Source: Branchiostoma floridae
Lineage: Eukaryota; Chordata; Leptocardii; Amphioxiformes; Branchiostomatidae
Reading direction: 5' to 3'
DNA: 25,051 nt
Assembly: GCF_000003815.2 (NCBI RefSeq)
Contig: NC_049990.1
Coordinates: forward strand, 421,148 to 446,198
Positions 10,816 through 18,892 of the stretch are shown in pieces. The notes below the pieces were generated by a model that searched no databases, was not told where the DNA came from, and saw only the letters and a program-made list of their open reading frames with translations. The position numbers and the translations under genes were made by a program. Each line of letters starts with the position of its first letter. Position 1 is the stretch's first letter.

Positions 10816-11128
10816 CCTAACTCACAGTTTTCCTTGCATCGCTGAAGAAATCTACCGACGTCGTGAAGGCAATGTTGGTATAAACAAAGTCCCAGATGAC
10901 ACAGATGCATCGTGATAAATCTCTCACTGTCAACAAACTTTTGCCAAACTTGCTCATGGCCGAAAGGTCACCAAGTTTGCAAACCACTTGAAAATCGAGT
11001 CTATTTTTCACCTGCAACCCTACCAATAGATTTCACAGTTCACTGAGGGTTCTGACGAAATTAAGCTCTAGCAGCTCTTCTACTGGGCAGGGACCTGAAA
11101 TGATCAGAACAGGAGCCCAGACACCAAC

Positions 11129-11203
11129 CACTGGAGATTAATTAAAGGTATGGCGGCTTCGAAAAGGTGTCTTTTGACACCTGTTCCGCCATACCCTCCA
11201 GTG
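11129..11203. repeat. Nested palindrome (75 bp, three stems)
   Basis: Three perfect stems nest around a TTTT loop: CACTGGAG (11129-11136) with CTCCAGTG (11196-11203), GGTATGGCGG (11147-11156) with CCGCCATACC (11186-11195), and AGGTGTC (11165-11171) with GACACCT (11176-11182). It could be a very small MITE or a structured element. Confidence 0.75.
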
Positions 11204-11644
11204 TGGAGAATCCAAATAAATAAATAAATTAATAAAAATTAATTAAAACACAGGATAGGGGATGCTCTTTGGGCTACAAGCTCTCTCAATATAAAAGTTC
11301 CTGAACTAGTAAACAATACAGTAAAGAGATATTTGAGACTTACAATTTTCTTCCTCTTCGTACCTTAACATTTAATTCATCAGTTTCAAGTCAGAAAGGT
11401 ACTGGAAACAATAACCAAACCTACAGGCAAATAAAATCTAACAAATGTTATGACAAAGACCAAAGATATGGTACATGTACACTATAAGGAAAGGCAAGAA
11501 CCCTCTGTGTAACAACTCTTTATAATATGTAACATCTTATATCATATTCAGCAACAGGTTGAAATACATTGTAACAATCTTTATTTTCAAACGCACCCCT
11601 GAGGGCTAATTGCAACACACAGATGTAATTAAGTAAACAAAGCA
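11204..11644. other. Unassigned intronic sequence
   Basis: It starts with an AATA/AATTAA-rich low-complexity run near 11213-11250; the rest is AT-rich with nothing recognised. Confidence 0.4.
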
Positions 11645-11652
11645 ACGCAGAC

Positions 11653-12083
11653 TAGGGCTGGGTATCGGTACAGCGTACCGGTACAAAACCGGTTTTTCTT
11701 ATTGGACCGGTCCAGAAAAACCGGACCTGAAAAAATTAGGTGGACCGGATGTTGGACCGATTAGAAAATTAACATGTTATTTCATCAGGCATTCACACGT
11801 TTTGGCGCTTGCAGGTGGAAGAAAATAACAAGAGTGAAGTAGAGTAGAGTTAAGTAATTTCTACCAAGTTTTACAGCCAATCGTACATGTGCAGTTAGCG
11901 TTGTAGGATTTTAAAAAGCCAGTGTATGTCTAATACTCCACCAAACAGATTTCTTTGTAGTGAAATGGACCATTAGTATGAGTCATACTGAATCAGGTCC
12001 AGGTTCAGGTCCGAACCTGGACCTGATCCTCTGGACCTGAACCGGACCTGGACCTGAATTTTCTGTACCGGTACCCAGCCCTA
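11653..12083. mobile_element. hAT-type MITE with 8-bp TSD (431 bp)
   Basis: The ends TAGGGCTGGGTATCGGTAC and GTACCGGTACCCAGCCCTA are near-perfect inverted repeats. Exact 8-bp ACGCAGAC flanks it at 11645-11652 and 12084-12091. The interior repeats GGACCGG and GGACCTG words. It is architecturally related to the 437-831 element. Confidence 0.9.
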
Positions 12084-12159
12084 ACGCAGACCTATCTTAT
12101 ATCAACACAAGGCTTATGCAAAATTCAAAAATGCATAATTGATCTGAAACTTGACACCA

Positions 12160-12270
12160 GACATCCAGGTAATACGATATGCCAAATAGCAGTTACCCAA
12201 GCAACTGGACATGATTTAGGAAATGACCGTATGTTTCATGTAGTATCCACTACTTTTGGTCAGTGACAAG
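12160..12270 (+). repeat. Dispersed repeat, copy c
   Basis: ACATCCAGGTAATACGATA, then AGCAGTTACCCAAGCAACTG (12188-12207), and later GGTCAGTGACA. The core also occurs at 23441-23460 and, inverted, at 6031-6050. Confidence 0.5.
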
Positions 12271-12338
12271 ATTTGTTTATAACCAAAAAACTTAACGAAA
12301 TCCACTAAAACTACAGTCATCATTTAAGCTTCTCTACT

Positions 12339-12677
12339 AAGGGCTCGAAATACTGGGTGCACATTACCCAAAATTGGAACTGTGCACCCAATATTTCTTT
12401 CAGTGGGTGCACAGGTTGCACCCAAATATGTATGGAAAGATATCAAGTATACTAGTATACATCATATTCTTGACATCAAAGTGTTAGAAAGATAATAAAA
12501 ATGTCTGTCATGTTACTTGTATAAGAATTTGATAGCTTGTTACTAAGTTTTGTTATTAGTTTTCTTTTTATGTTCTACTTAAATTTAAGTGGTGTACCCA
12601 AACATTTTTTGGTGCACCCAATTTTTTAAGCTGGGTGCACCAGTGCACCTAATCCCCAAAAAGAATTTCGAGCCCTG
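12339..12677 (-). mobile_element. GGTGCACC-family MITE, copy 3, 6-bp TSD (339 bp)
   Basis: Inverted relative to copies 1 and 2; it ends AATTTCGAGCCCTG. Exact TCTACT flanks it at 12333-12338 and 12678-12683. Interior motifs and the AT-rich centre match the other copies. Confidence 0.9.
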
Positions 12678-12884
12678 TCTACTCCACCAAACTACAGGCT
12701 GATTAACATGAACCAGTGAATTGACTTCCTCCTGTCCAAATCACAAACCTTCCAGTCTAGCCAAGAGGGAAGACACTGAGAAGGAGTTCTTGTTGTTGAC
12801 ACGTCAAAGGGAAAGTGAAACAAGTGAAAGTAAATATGTGGTTTACTTGTTAAGTCCTTGAGTTAACAAAGCGTTGTTACAGTA

Positions 12885-13785
12885 GATTTCTGTTGTTCCG
12901 AAGTGACACGTGTCAGAAACCTGGTGTTTACAACAATGGCAGGTGTACATGTTGTGTTGTGGGTTCTCTTACCTCCCACAAACAAATGCTGCCGTTCAGT
13001 ATGAATGGTACCTACATGACGGAACATTAATATGAAGTTTGGTGTTGTTTTTAGAACAGCCCAGTAGGAAAAAACCTGCACTGTGGCATGTGGCAGAACT
13101 CTGGTGTTTGCAACAATGGAGGTGTGCATGTGTTGTGTTGTAGATTCTCTTACCTCACACAAACCAATGCCATCGTTCCTTATGAATCCACGATGGTGTA
13201 TTAACTAATGTGAAGTTTGGTGTTGTTTTTAGAAAGACCCTGTTCTGTACCAAGTGTCAGAAATCTGGTGTTTACAACAATAGCAGGTGTGCATGTGTTG
13301 TGGGTACTTTTTGACACAGACCAATGTTGCCATTCAATGTGAATATTAATGGCATATCAATATGAAGTTTGGTGTTGTTTTTAGAACAGCCCAGTCGGTA
13401 TAACCTGCTCTGTGACAAAATCTGTGTCCAAAATCTGGTGTTTATAACAATGTCAGGTGTACACGCTGTGTTGTGAGTACACACAGACCAATGAGATTGT
13501 TCAATATGAATGGTTCCTACATGACAAAACATTAATATGAAGTTTGGTGTTGTTTTTAGAACAGCCCAGTTCGTATAACCTGTTCTGTGACAAAATCTGT
13601 GTCCGAAATCTGGTGTTTATAACAACGTCAGGTGTGCACGCTGTGTTGTGGGTACGTGAAAGTTTCAGAGACCAATGCTGCCATTCAATGTGAATATTAA
13701 TGGAATACCGATGATGATGATGATGAATATGAAGTTTTGTGTTGTTTTTAGAACAGCCCAGTCTCTGTAACCTGCTCCCAGCCCT
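12885..13785 (+). repeat. Tandem array of five units, 152-192 bp each
   Basis: Each unit has GAAGTTTGGTGTTGTTTTTA, AACAGCCCAGT, AAATCTGGTGTTTATAACAA and an ACACAGACCAATG-like word. The GAAGTTT word begins near 13034, 13212, 13364, 13539 and 13731. A GATGAT run lies in the last unit. Open frames across it arise from the repeat and are not genes. Confidence 0.8.
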
Positions 13786-14640
13786 GCCTGGCATGAGGGC
13801 CGTGGGGATTCCGTTACAACTCTCCGCTATTTTTACTGACCTTTGGGCCTGGAACAACAGGACCCGGCCCTGTACCACAACCCCCACCCCGCCTCCAGCA
13901 CTATCCTAACCACCAAACATCCACCTCCAGCCACCCAACAGCACCAGAAAGTGAGAAAATTGGCACGTCAGGCCGGATAATCGCAGCTTGTTTCCCCATT
14001 TCCCTACTAACAGCCCTTGTGGGGGGCGGTCCGCTGCCATACCCGGCATTCTTGACCCGACATTTCAGCCAAGTTTATTAATATGCAAGCAACTGTCCCC
14101 GCATTTTTCACAGCACCCCTTCGGAAATACTGGACATGTAAGACTCCCCCAGGCACGGTTAAACCCTGGTTAGAGGTAATGTTGGACCTTCCCTTCATAC
14201 AGACCTGAGCGAACCTTTAGTAAAACATGAGTTATAAACATGACTGTGGGGAGGGTTCGCTAACTGTACGGGAGGAATGCCAACCCTGACCCCGACCCCC
14301 CTACAGGACGCCTGACTTGTAATGTACAAAACTTCCGCCCAATGTACTCATTACACACTCACCAATTAGCGCCCGGGTTAGCCAGCCCGGTAATTAGTAC
14401 AGGTGTAATTAATTAATGAGTGCTGTAGTTAGAGAATAGGGAAGTTGTTTGTGGCGACGCGCGTGTGCATTTGTGGGGAGGGGCGCGAGCGACAACTGCC
14501 GACTGTGCACTACCGTGTTCTATATTTGCCATGTAACGCCTAGCCTCGCCATGTCGTGTATCCTGCTAACAACACTAGTACGGACATGGCATCATCTCAC
14601 CACACACACATGTACACACTTGTTCACACCACACAAATCT
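13786..14640. other. DLG1: GC-richer intron part next to DLG coding exon 2
   Basis: The composition changes to GC-richer, more complex sequence with CpGs. No exon recognised. A homeodomain/E-box-like cluster lies inside and is listed separately. It may be part of the DLG regulatory region. Confidence 0.4.
14360..14420. promoter_or_regulatory. TAATTA/E-box cluster
   Basis: Within about 60 bp are CCAATTAG, GCCCGGGTTAGCCAGCCCGG (an imperfect inverted repeat), GGTAATTAG, CAGGTG and TAATTAATTAATGAG. TAATTA is a homeodomain core and CAGGTG a Snail/ZEB or bHLH core. The density stands out, but function is inferred. Confidence 0.3.
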
Positions 14641-14648
14641 AAACTCAC

Positions 14649-14780
14649 CCAGTAAAGCCTGGAACAGACGACTTTTAAAGATCCGGATGACTCGTTCGAT
14701 CGCTGCGCGAAGCTGGCGGTCTCCGGGCTTGGTTAACTTGGCATGGTAATCCTCCAGCAGTTCCAGCGCCCTGTGCGCGT
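14649..14780 (-). CDS. DLG1: DLG coding exon 2 (L27 core)
   Basis: The acceptor TTCCAG ends at 14781 and the donor GTGAGT begins at 14648, both read on the minus strand. It completes the Asp codon, gives 43 full codons, and ends with one G. In human the next residue is Asp, which that G would fit. Confidence 0.92.
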
Positions 14781-14887
14781 CTGGAAGAGAGCAGGAGTCG
14801 TGTCAACACCTCACACAACACCGGCGACAAACACGACAACATCGCGACAAGCCGAGAGCGGGTCTTACCTTGTTTCCTGACGGGCAT
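14649..14887 (-). CDS. DLG1: Discs-large scaffold (DLG1/SAP97 type), first two coding exons, L27 domain (partial)
   Basis: Coding exons on the minus strand are 14887-14869 and 14780-14649. Joined, they encode 50 residues plus one base of the next codon: MPVRKQDAHRALELLEDY, then KPGDRQLRAAIERV and KSRLFQALL. Human SAP97 starts MPVRKQDTQRALHLLEEY and continues DRQLRSSIERVINIF and FQALID, so the match is near colinear. This is the L27 domain, which pairs with the L27 domains of CASK and LIN7-type partners. DLG proteins are membrane-associated guanylate kinase scaffolds at cell junctions and synapses. Splice signals are GTAAGA, TTCCAG and GTGAGT, and phases agree. The Kozak -3 base is A. The PDZ, SH3 and guanylate-kinase exons lie beyond the left edge. 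The start is the L27 (beta-type) N-terminus rather than the palmitoylated one. An invertebrate chordate may have a single dlg, so the number 1 is nominal. Confidence 0.92.
14869..14887 (-). CDS. DLG1: DLG coding exon 1 (19 bp)
   Basis: This exon encodes MPVRKQ plus the first base of an Asp codon. The donor is GTAAGA, read on the minus strand from 14868. The hexapeptide is identical to the human SAP97 start. Confidence 0.9.
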
Positions 14888-15135
14888 GCTTCCGTTATAG
14901 TCCTGCTGATGTACGGTTCAAATTCCTCGGGCACAACCCACACTCCCCTCCGCGCGTAACACAGCCGACTGCCGCTAGATCCAGTCTTGACAAACTCCCA
15001 GCTCCCACCGTACGACTACGGCCAAGGCACTTGAACGTACACAACCCCGATAGCGCCCCAAGGAAGGTCACAGTTCCTTGGCCCAAGAGAAATTCAAGCC
15101 AAATTCCTAAGTTTCTTCAAGCTGCAAGATGGCGA
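14888..15135 (-). promoter_or_regulatory. DLG1: DLG 5' UTR and likely core promoter
   Basis: The sequence upstream of the DLG start codon is GC- and CpG-rich compared with the intron. At 15125-15134 it has CAAGATGGCG on the plus strand, a YY1-type motif that in animals often sits near transcription starts. The start site is probably near here, but this is not measured. An extra non-coding first exon cannot be excluded. Confidence 0.5.
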
Positions 15136-15149
15136 CCACGTCAGGCCAG

Positions 15150-15245
15150 CCCTGGTCACGTGATCTACCTCTGGCATTCAGCCAATCAACGTGCCGGATA
15201 TACGTCACGTGGGGCACGGATGACCTCTGACCCGCACGTGTTTTT
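15150..15245. promoter_or_regulatory. E-box/CLEAR-like cluster near the DLG promoter
   Basis: Three CACGTG cores occur within about 85 bp: GGTCACGTGATC near 15156, GTCACGTGGG near 15206, and GCACGTG near 15235. They lie just upstream of the DLG 5' end in a CpG-rich stretch. CACGTG binds bHLH-ZIP factors (USF, MYC, TFE families). Binding is inferred. Confidence 0.4.
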
Positions 15246-15492
15246 CGCGGCAATTTTTGTATCTTTGTTGTCAGATGTTGCAAAAATTGGCCACATCTTT
15301 GTTTATGCCTGCATTAAAACTGGGGGTAAATCGCATCGCGTCGCCGCAACAATTCAAATGCTAAGAAAGAAGGGCAAAAAAATCATTTCACGCGCTGTAA
15401 AATTGTAGTGGTTTGGATAACTTTATCTCTAAGGGTCACCGTGAAAATTTGACATTGACTTTTGATTATAAATCACTGTGCTGGATACATGC

Positions 15493-15595
15493 TAGTTTGT
15501 GCAACGCAAACTACGCTGTCCACGGCTGTAACTGGCCCCTCCCGTGGGCCGGTGGATGTTGGGCGGGCTGCTATAAGCGAGATTTAATCAGGCTA
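15493..15595 (+). mobile_element. TAGTCTG-family MITE, copy A, 9-bp TSD (103 bp)
   Basis: The ends are TAGTTTGTG and CAGGCTA. Exact GATACATGC flanks it at 15484-15492 and 15596-15604. The interior GCTGTAACTGGCCCCTCCC and GCTATAAGCGAGATTTAATC are shared with copies B and C. A 9-bp TSD suggests a Mutator-like source. Confidence 0.88.
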
Positions 15596-15716
15596 GATAC
15601 ATGCTGGATCTAACGTTACAGTTCCAAATCAAATTCACAATATCACGCATGACTTTTGTCTTTCAGCGCCACACAGAAAACATTTCAAGTCACGCGTGCC
15701 TGGGTGTCATGATCAG

Positions 15717-15863
15717 TAATCTCCAACCAGATCCACGGTGCGTAATGTATAGTATCTTATCACGGTACTTCCCGTGCCCATTTGACTCCCTTAGCCTGCT
15801 CATGATACTCCCTGGTCAGCTTTGATACTATCTTATGGCACCGTAGGATCGGCTTGGAGATCA
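15717..15863. mobile_element. TAGTCTCCAAGCAGA-type MITE, copy 1 (147 bp)
   Basis: The ends are TAATCTCCAACCAGATCC and GGATCGGCTTGGAGATCA. Flanks ATGATCAG at 15709-15716 and 15864-15871 match exactly. Inner GTATC/GATACTATC stems make most of it palindromic. Confidence 0.82.
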
Positions 15864-15888
15864 ATGATCAGCTCTTATCCGCCATCAA

Positions 15889-15965
15889 AGTGATTGACAA
15901 TGACAATGACAATTATCTTTATTGCATATTCCTGCCCAACATGGGCTAAATGCATTGCATGGGTT
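15889..15965 (-). repeat. LINE-like 3' terminus with hexamer tail
   Basis: On the minus strand AATAAAGATAATTGTCA is followed by further ATTGTC units; the tail is TGACAA-repeated on the plus strand at 15893-15912. Short tandem tails of this kind end CR1/L2-like LINEs. No coding part seen. Confidence 0.45.
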
Positions 15966-16273
15966 GGATGACTTAAGTATACGTGAAACAGGTTACATCT
16001 TATATCATCTAAAATCTACATAGTCTAGTTATTGCTTGGATACAACCTGTATACAGAGTAACAGACTAGTCTGTACTGGAAGTCAAACTTCACTTGCTGC
16101 ACATCATAGAGGACGACAAATGATGATGATGGATACAACCTGGTCTCTACCAGACTGACTACACTGGCTATCATAGGGAGAATAACTTGCCGGGGGAGTT
16201 TTGCTACCAGAGGAGTTAGTCGGCCGCTCAGCTGGTCTGTGGTGTGTCGGTTTGATGAAAGGCAATAAAACTA

Positions 16274-16425
16274 TAGTCTGCAAGCAGACCCTGCGGTGCC
16301 TTAGAAATAGTATCAAAGCTGGCAAGTTTGACTCCCTTAGCCGGCTATCTCCCTTTGGCCGGCTATACTCCTTTGCCAGCTTTGATACTATCTCTTTAGG
16401 CACCGTAGGATCTGCTTGGAGACTA
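16274..16425. mobile_element. TAGTCTCCAAGCAGA-type MITE, copy 2, 9-bp TSD (152 bp)
   Basis: The ends are TAGTCTGCAAGCAGA and TCTGCTTGGAGACTA. Exact ATAAAACTA flanks it at 16265-16273 and 16426-16434. Long inverted arms (GTATCAAAGCTGGC with GCCAGCTTTGATAC) make it nearly a full palindrome. About 155-bp class, no coding capacity. Confidence 0.88.
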
Positions 16426-16528
16426 ATAAAACTAATCCGCTCATCAGTTTGCGGACGGAGAACATAAACCTTAGCGTGGACGATGTCCCGATTTTTGTCG
16501 AATCCTACTATCCCCGCACTCCCGTAGG

Positions 16529-16637
16529 TAGTCTGTGTAACACAAACTCCGCTGTCCAGGGCTGTAAACTGGCCCCTCCCCGCCCCGGGACCGGCGGATG
16601 TTTGGCGGGCTGCTATAAGCGAGATTTAATCAGGCTA
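16529..16637 (+). mobile_element. TAGTCTG-family MITE, copy B (109 bp)
   Basis: The ends are TAGTCTGTGTAAC and AATCAGGCTA. Flanks TCCCGTAGG (16520-16528) and CCCCGTAGG (16638-16646) match at 8 of 9 bases, a 9-bp TSD with one later change. Confidence 0.85.
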
Positions 16638-16639
16638 CC

Positions 16640-16857
16640 CCGTAGGACGGCCTGGTAGAGGCTAAATACAATCCTCCGTATACGTAGAAACTGCTGGCTC
16701 AGTCTTTTTGAGTGGTTAGCATGCTTGGAGAGTAGAGAGCCCTTTTATAAAAAAATTGCGTGATTCGTACATGGACCGCTCAGTTTGAACGTAGAGCGTA
16801 GATCTGCGCATTTGATTTAAAGTGAAGCGTAATTGGCGCCTGGGTTCAGCGTAGATA
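16640..16857. other. Unassigned intergenic sequence
   Basis: It includes a TAGAGCGTAGATCTGCGC stretch and a short A run. Nothing recognised. Confidence 0.35.
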
Positions 16858-16986
16858 CTCCCCAAGCAGAGGTTGATTGGAAATCGGGACCCTTTTCTTA
16901 TAAATGTATGGGGACGGCTGATAGAAGAAAAAAACGGCGAATGAGAAAAAGGTCACAATTTTTCCATCAACTTCTGCTAGGAGAGA
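16856..16986. mobile_element. CAAGCAGAGGTTG-end MITE (about 130 bp)
   Basis: CTCCCCAAGCAGAGGTTGAT at the left is inversely repeated at the right as CCATCAACTTCTGCTAGGAG. The ends resemble the TAGTCTCCAAGCAGA elements nearby. No clear TSD was found, so borders are approximate. Confidence 0.6.
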
Positions 16987-17076
16987 AAGCGAAGCAAGCC
17001 TAGCCCCTGTCGCCTTTTTGTATTGTAGTTAGCGCAGAGCGTTGTCGGTACGTCATACGTGAGGTTACGTCAGGTG

Positions 17077-17176
17077 NNNNNNNNNNNNNNNNNNNNNNNN
17101 NNNNNNNNNNNNNNNNNNNNNNNNNNNNNNNNNNNNNNNNNNNNNNNNNNNNNNNNNNNNNNNNNNNNNNNNNNNN
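17077..17176. other. Assembly gap (100 N)
   Basis: Exactly 100 N, a conventional placeholder, so the true size is unknown. Open frames crossing it are meaningless. Confidence 0.99.
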
Positions 17177-17229
17177 TCGGATCACCCTCCGGCCGTCGGG
17201 CGATCCGACCCGCGGTCGGGCTGATACTC

Positions 17230-17432
17230 TCGGGTGATACGGGAATACACCGTTTCACCACCCTTTACCTCCCCAACCGAAGCCACACACCCATTTTTAC
17301 ACCTGGGGGGCGCGAGGAAAGTCTTGTCAAGTGTTTTTTTCCAAGGGCACACTGACAGTATCATGACCAGATTTGAACCCAGGACCCTGGCATCTGGGCC
17401 AAACAACCGACAGTTACGCCAGACGAGCCATG
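17230..17432 (-). repeat. tRNA-derived SINE
   Basis: On the minus strand, ATGGCTCGTCTGGCGTAAC resembles an A box and GGGTTCAAATC (17370-17380) a B box, followed by a body with CCTTGGAAAAAAACACTTG. Its far end runs toward the assembly gap. Confidence 0.6.
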
Positions 17433-17850
17433 TAACGCTAGTTCGCCTTTATCCGAAGGGTAACTTATATCCTACACTGTTTGAAATATTGCAATTTGAA
17501 ACCGTCCGTCGACGTGATAAATACATTGTTTTTAAAAAGAACGAATATAAGTTACTACACGGATAAACGTGAACTAGCGCTACTAGTATATTGTAGATCA
17601 TTGTTCAAGGCTATTTATTGTACCCTTACAATAACATTGTACCCGTTACATGTGTCGCACAACAAAGTTCCTTTTCAACTGCACATGTTTTATTATTATG
17701 TACACATAAATCTCGCAGCAGATGTTTACAGTTCCGGCCCGCCTGTGTTGTGCATGTTTTTTCCATCATGCCGTGCGTCGCTCCTCATGCATACGATTAG
17801 TGTTCTGGCGACACTAAAGTTTACTAAAGTAAAGGCTCAATACTACTACT
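17433..17850. other. Unassigned intergenic sequence
   Basis: AT-rich; open frames here have no recognisable protein. Confidence 0.4.
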
Positions 17851-17853
17851 CTT

Positions 17854-18065
17854 CAAGCAGAGGTTAGACTCCGGCTGTTTTTTGTTTGTTTTTGTTGTTG
17901 TTGTTTTTTTTCACGTTTTTTTTGGGGGGTACTCTTTCTTGATGTCTCCAGGCCTAGGCCTTGAGAGAAAAAAGAAAACGATACAAAATAGAAAGCCCGA
18001 TAAAAACAAAATTAACGCCTAAAAACGTCAAAACACAGCCGGAGTCTAACCTCTGCTTGGAGAAT
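17854..18065. mobile_element. CAAGCAGAGGTTAGACTCC-end MITE (about 210 bp)
   Basis: TTCAAGCAGAGGTTAGACTC continuing CGGCTGT at the left is matched by ACAGCCGGAGTCTAACCTCT continuing GCTTGGAGA at the right, a long near-perfect inverted repeat. The interior is T-rich then A-rich. The TSD is unclear. Confidence 0.78.
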
Positions 18066-18500
18066 ACAGTACATGTACTACTAACGTTACATCATGTAGT
18101 GTTACATGTGAACAATTGGACAAACAAACCATCCGGAGCTATGTTACCACTAGATATCCACGTATATTGTTTGTATGCCTCTTCCTTCTTTTTGAAACAA
18201 GTAACTACGAACTAACATACAGAATTTTTGATGAAATTAATGATGTATGAATAAATGATATAACAGTTATGAATTTGAAGTGACTTAAAAAGATGTACCG
18301 ATGCAGCATCAGTAATCCTGAGGTACATACATACCTACATATACACTTCGGATGTTTATATATTCAAGATGATGTTGCGAAAGCCTCTATAACATTTTTT
18401 TTTATTATTCGGTATCATGGCACCTGGCGGCATTGTGAAAGATGATGTTACATCTGCTTGGAGACGACATTTTTACTGACATTCCGCGCATTCGTCACAG
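18066..18500. other. Unassigned intergenic sequence
   Basis: AT-rich. CATCTGCTTGGAGAC near 18449-18463 looks like the right end of another MITE of the CAAGCAGA group whose left end I could not place. Confidence 0.35.
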
Positions 18501-18872
18501 TGCGGTCAATGACCTCTGACGTCATACAGCTACCAAACGCACAAATAGAAACTATCTTTTACATCTAAACCGGATACGGCCGAATGTAATATTGATACAA
18601 ATCTCATGTCTAGTTATTGTTTTTATTCATCTTTGTTGTGAAATTTGTTCACTGGTGCAGGACAGGCTGCTGTTCCGGAAAAAAGTACCATTTTTGTTGA
18701 GAGTTGGTGATGGTTTTGCCGCGGTCGGATCCGCCATGTTGGGTTTGGACAGGCCCAAACAGGCCCGTACGGCGGGAAACTGGAATATAAAGAGCAAAAC
18801 TGGAGAGATTCGGTCTTAAAACGGCACAGAGACAGATTCAGGGTGTAACAGATACAGCTTGCTACAGTCGGG
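18500..18872 (+). promoter_or_regulatory. HMCES: Likely HMCES promoter and 5' UTR
   Basis: This stretch upstream of the HMCES ATG holds a CRE-like TGACGTCA near 18517, an ETS-like TTCCGGAA near 18673, a reverse YY1-like CCGCCATGTT near 18731, and an E2F-like GGCGGGAAA at 18771-18779. This mix fits a TATA-less housekeeping or replication-linked promoter. All are motif matches only. Confidence 0.45.
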
Positions 18873-18892
18873 ATGTGTGGACGGACGGCATG
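18873..18892 (+). CDS. HMCES: HMCES exon 1 (20 bp)
   Basis: This exon encodes Met, the catalytic Cys2, then GRTA and two bases of a Cys codon that exon 2 completes, giving the MCGRTAC start. The donor is GTAAGG. It is too short for ORF-based finding; I placed it by the family's invariant MCGR start and by the phase of exon 2. Confidence 0.93.

Larger units (their letters stand above)
1..14648 (-). other. DLG1: Long DLG intron (partial), no coding exon recognised
   Basis: No candidate for the next DLG exon, expected to encode a DIQEFYEV-like stretch, was found on the minus strand. This segment is therefore read as the second coding-phase intron, running off the left edge. Its content is almost entirely MITEs, SINE-like repeats, tandem arrays and AT-rich unique sequence. 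A separate gene inside the intron was not seen but cannot be excluded. Confidence 0.65.

Noticed and set aside
4867-12175. GACATCCAGG words as the missing DLG exon (DIQ...)
   Set aside because: They are on the plus strand, while DLG is on the minus strand, and they belong to a dispersed repeat.
12863-13887. Three long minus-strand open frames (86-128 aa)
   Set aside because: They lie in the tandem array and repeat the same words; one has a run of His from a GAT repeat. No protein similarity recognised.
15031-15408. 125-aa plus-strand open frame at the DLG promoter
   Set aside because: It runs through promoter-like sequence antisense to the DLG 5' UTR, with no domain and no clear splice donor. 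A CpG-rich stretch explains the length.
17000-17355. Open frames crossing the N block
   Set aside because: They include unknown residues from an assembly gap.
17854-18065. TSD for the CAAGCAGAGGTTAG element
   Set aside because: The flanks agree at only about five of nine bases, so the borders and superfamily are left open.
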